Part shown: piece after piece, positions 12,566-13,217 of the stretch | Layout: every line of letters starts with the position of its first letter | Numbering within the stretch: the stretch's first letter is position 1 | Assembly: GCA_021823875.1 (NCBI GenBank) | Contig: JAKAMD010000053.1 | Location: 1 to 13,217 of the forward strand | DNA length: 13,217 bases | Direction: 5' to 3' | Source: Pseudomonadota bacterium | GTDB lineage: Bacteria > Pseudomonadota > Alphaproteobacteria > Rhizobiales > Xanthobacteraceae | Notes under the pieces: generated by a model | Seen by the model: only the letters and a program-made list of their open reading frames with translations | Told to the model about the DNA's origin: nothing | The model's database searches: none | Position numbers and translations under genes: made by a program

Positions 12566-13217
12566 ATGAAATCGACCTACACAGCCGTGACCGAGCAAGG
12601 CTGGAACCAGGCCATCGAAGAACTGGCGGCCGGGCGCTACACCCTGCTCAGCCTGTGGGGCGATGTTGGCATCGTGCGCCTGGCGCTGATCGACGAGAAC
12701 GACGGCGAGATCGCCGTGCTCAGTTACGCCTGCGCGGACGGCAAATACCCAAGCGTTGGCGCCAAGCACCCGGCGGCGCTCAGGCTCGAGCGCGCCATGC
12801 ACAGCCTGTTCGGATTTGAAGCGGTGGGCTCACCCGACACACGGACGTGGCTCGATCTCGGCTTCTGGGACGTGCAGCACCCGCTCGGAAAGCCGCAGCC
12901 GGCGCAGACGCCGACGCCTTACGAATTCCTCCCGGTCGAAGGTGAAGGCTTGCACCAGATTCCGGTCGGGCCGGTGCATGCCGGCATTATCGAGCCCGGC
13001 CATTTCCGCTTCACCGCCAATGGCGAGCACGTGGTGCGGCTGGAACAGCGCCTGGGCTATGTGCACAAGGGGATCGACGGCCTCATGCAAGGGGCGGAGA
13101 TTGGACGCGCGGCCAAGCTCGCCGGCCGCGCATCGGGCGACAGCACGGTCGCCTATGCCGTGGCCTTCGCCCAGGCGGTCGAGGCGGCGCTGGGCATCGC
13201 GGTGCCGCGCCGTGCGC
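12566..13217 (+). CDS. hyfG: HyfG-like large subunit lacking the first [NiFe] Cys motif (partial, runs off the edge)
   Basis: 217 residues visible of an expected 500 or so. The first about 110 residues are a NuoC/HycE-N-terminal-like domain (KYPSVGAKHPAALRLERAMH, then FEAVGSPDTRTW). A NuoD/large-subunit domain follows, starting IPVGPVHAGIIEPGHFRF and GYVHKGIDGLM. At the place where HycE reads RVCGICGFAHS, this protein reads RASGDSTVAY (from Arg188). The next 9 residues keep register up to the conserved VE, so Cys-x-x-Cys is Ser190-x-x-Ser193 and the His is Tyr197. The subunit therefore cannot hold a standard Ni-Fe site through its first motif. The second (C-terminal) Cys pair lies outside the window. 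The start is ATG 12566, 6 bp after hyfF. The fold family is certain. It is more likely an Ehr-type subunit than a hydrogenase. Confidence 0.92.
   Translation, partial: MKSTYTAVTEQGWNQAIEELAAGRYTLLSLWGDVGIVRLALIDENDGEIAVLSYACADGKYPSVGAKHPAALRLERAMHSLFGFEAVGSPDTRTWLDLGFWDVQHPLGKPQPAQTPTPYEFLPVEGEGLHQIPVGPVHAGIIEPGHFRFTANGEHVVRLEQRLGYVHKGIDGLMQGAEIGRAAKLAGRASGDSTVAYAVAFAQAVEAALGIAVPRRA

Noticed and set aside
13079..13217. Calling the operon a functional hydrogenase 4 from its gene order alone
   Set aside because: The visible large-subunit sequence lacks the first Cys pair required for the Ni-Fe site.

Overview
The window is high-GC DNA, almost fully coding, with many 4-base ATGA stop/start overlaps. 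It looks like an alphaproteobacterium of the order Hyphomicrobiales (Bradyrhizobium/Rhodopseudomonas/Xanthobacteraceae type). The best taxonomic marker is a palindromic repeat at 10338-10444. Its ends (GTCATTCCGGG ... CCCGGAATGAC) match, from memory, a dispersed repeat common in Bradyrhizobium and relatives. The IclR, CapD-like and small XRE proteins also look typical of that group.

Left part (1-4606). The C-terminal tail of an unidentified gene overlaps a metal-dependent amidohydrolase/decarboxylase of the ACMSD-like (amidohydrolase 2) family. A convergent IclR-family regulator follows, and a perfect 10-bp inverted repeat lies between the two. Next on the minus strand is a membrane-anchored CapD/WbpM-type nucleotide-sugar 4,6-dehydratase with its own rho-independent terminator. 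About 400 bp of non-coding or degenerate DNA with several palindromes then separates it from the next, divergent operon.

Middle part (4607-7101). A CynX/NimT-type MFS transporter is followed after 3 bp by a small hot-dog thioesterase. The thioesterase keeps the Thr/Glu/Gly/His active-site layout of fluoroacetyl-CoA thioesterase FlK but lacks FlK's gating Phe. A PAP2-type membrane phosphatase is convergent to this pair, with a 7-bp stem-loop between them.

Right part (7102-13217, runs off the edge). This is a Hyf-like membrane respiratory operon: a small XRE regulator, then hyfB, hyfC, (repeat-containing 48-aa ORF), hyfE, hyfF and hyfG (partial). HyfB and HyfF are antiporter-like proton-pump subunits, HyfC is NuoH-like, HyfE is NuoK-like and HyfG is the NuoCD/large-subunit homologue. 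Where a true group 4 [NiFe]-hydrogenase has the first CxxC nickel-binding motif, this HyfG has SxxS (Ser190, Ser193), and the following His is Tyr. The complex is therefore probably not a hydrogenase. It fits the 'energy-converting hydrogenase-related' (Ehr) class, a proton- or Na+-pumping relative of complex I whose redox partner is unknown. No hyfA or hyfD is present in the visible part of the operon.

The most unusual local structure is the hyfC-hyfE junction. The palindromic repeat sits inside an otherwise tightly overlapped operon, yet the gap is filled by a 48-codon ORF. That ORF starts as TAATG on the hyfC stop behind an AAGGAG ribosome site and ends as TGATG on the hyfE start. Translational coupling may thus have been kept through the insertion.
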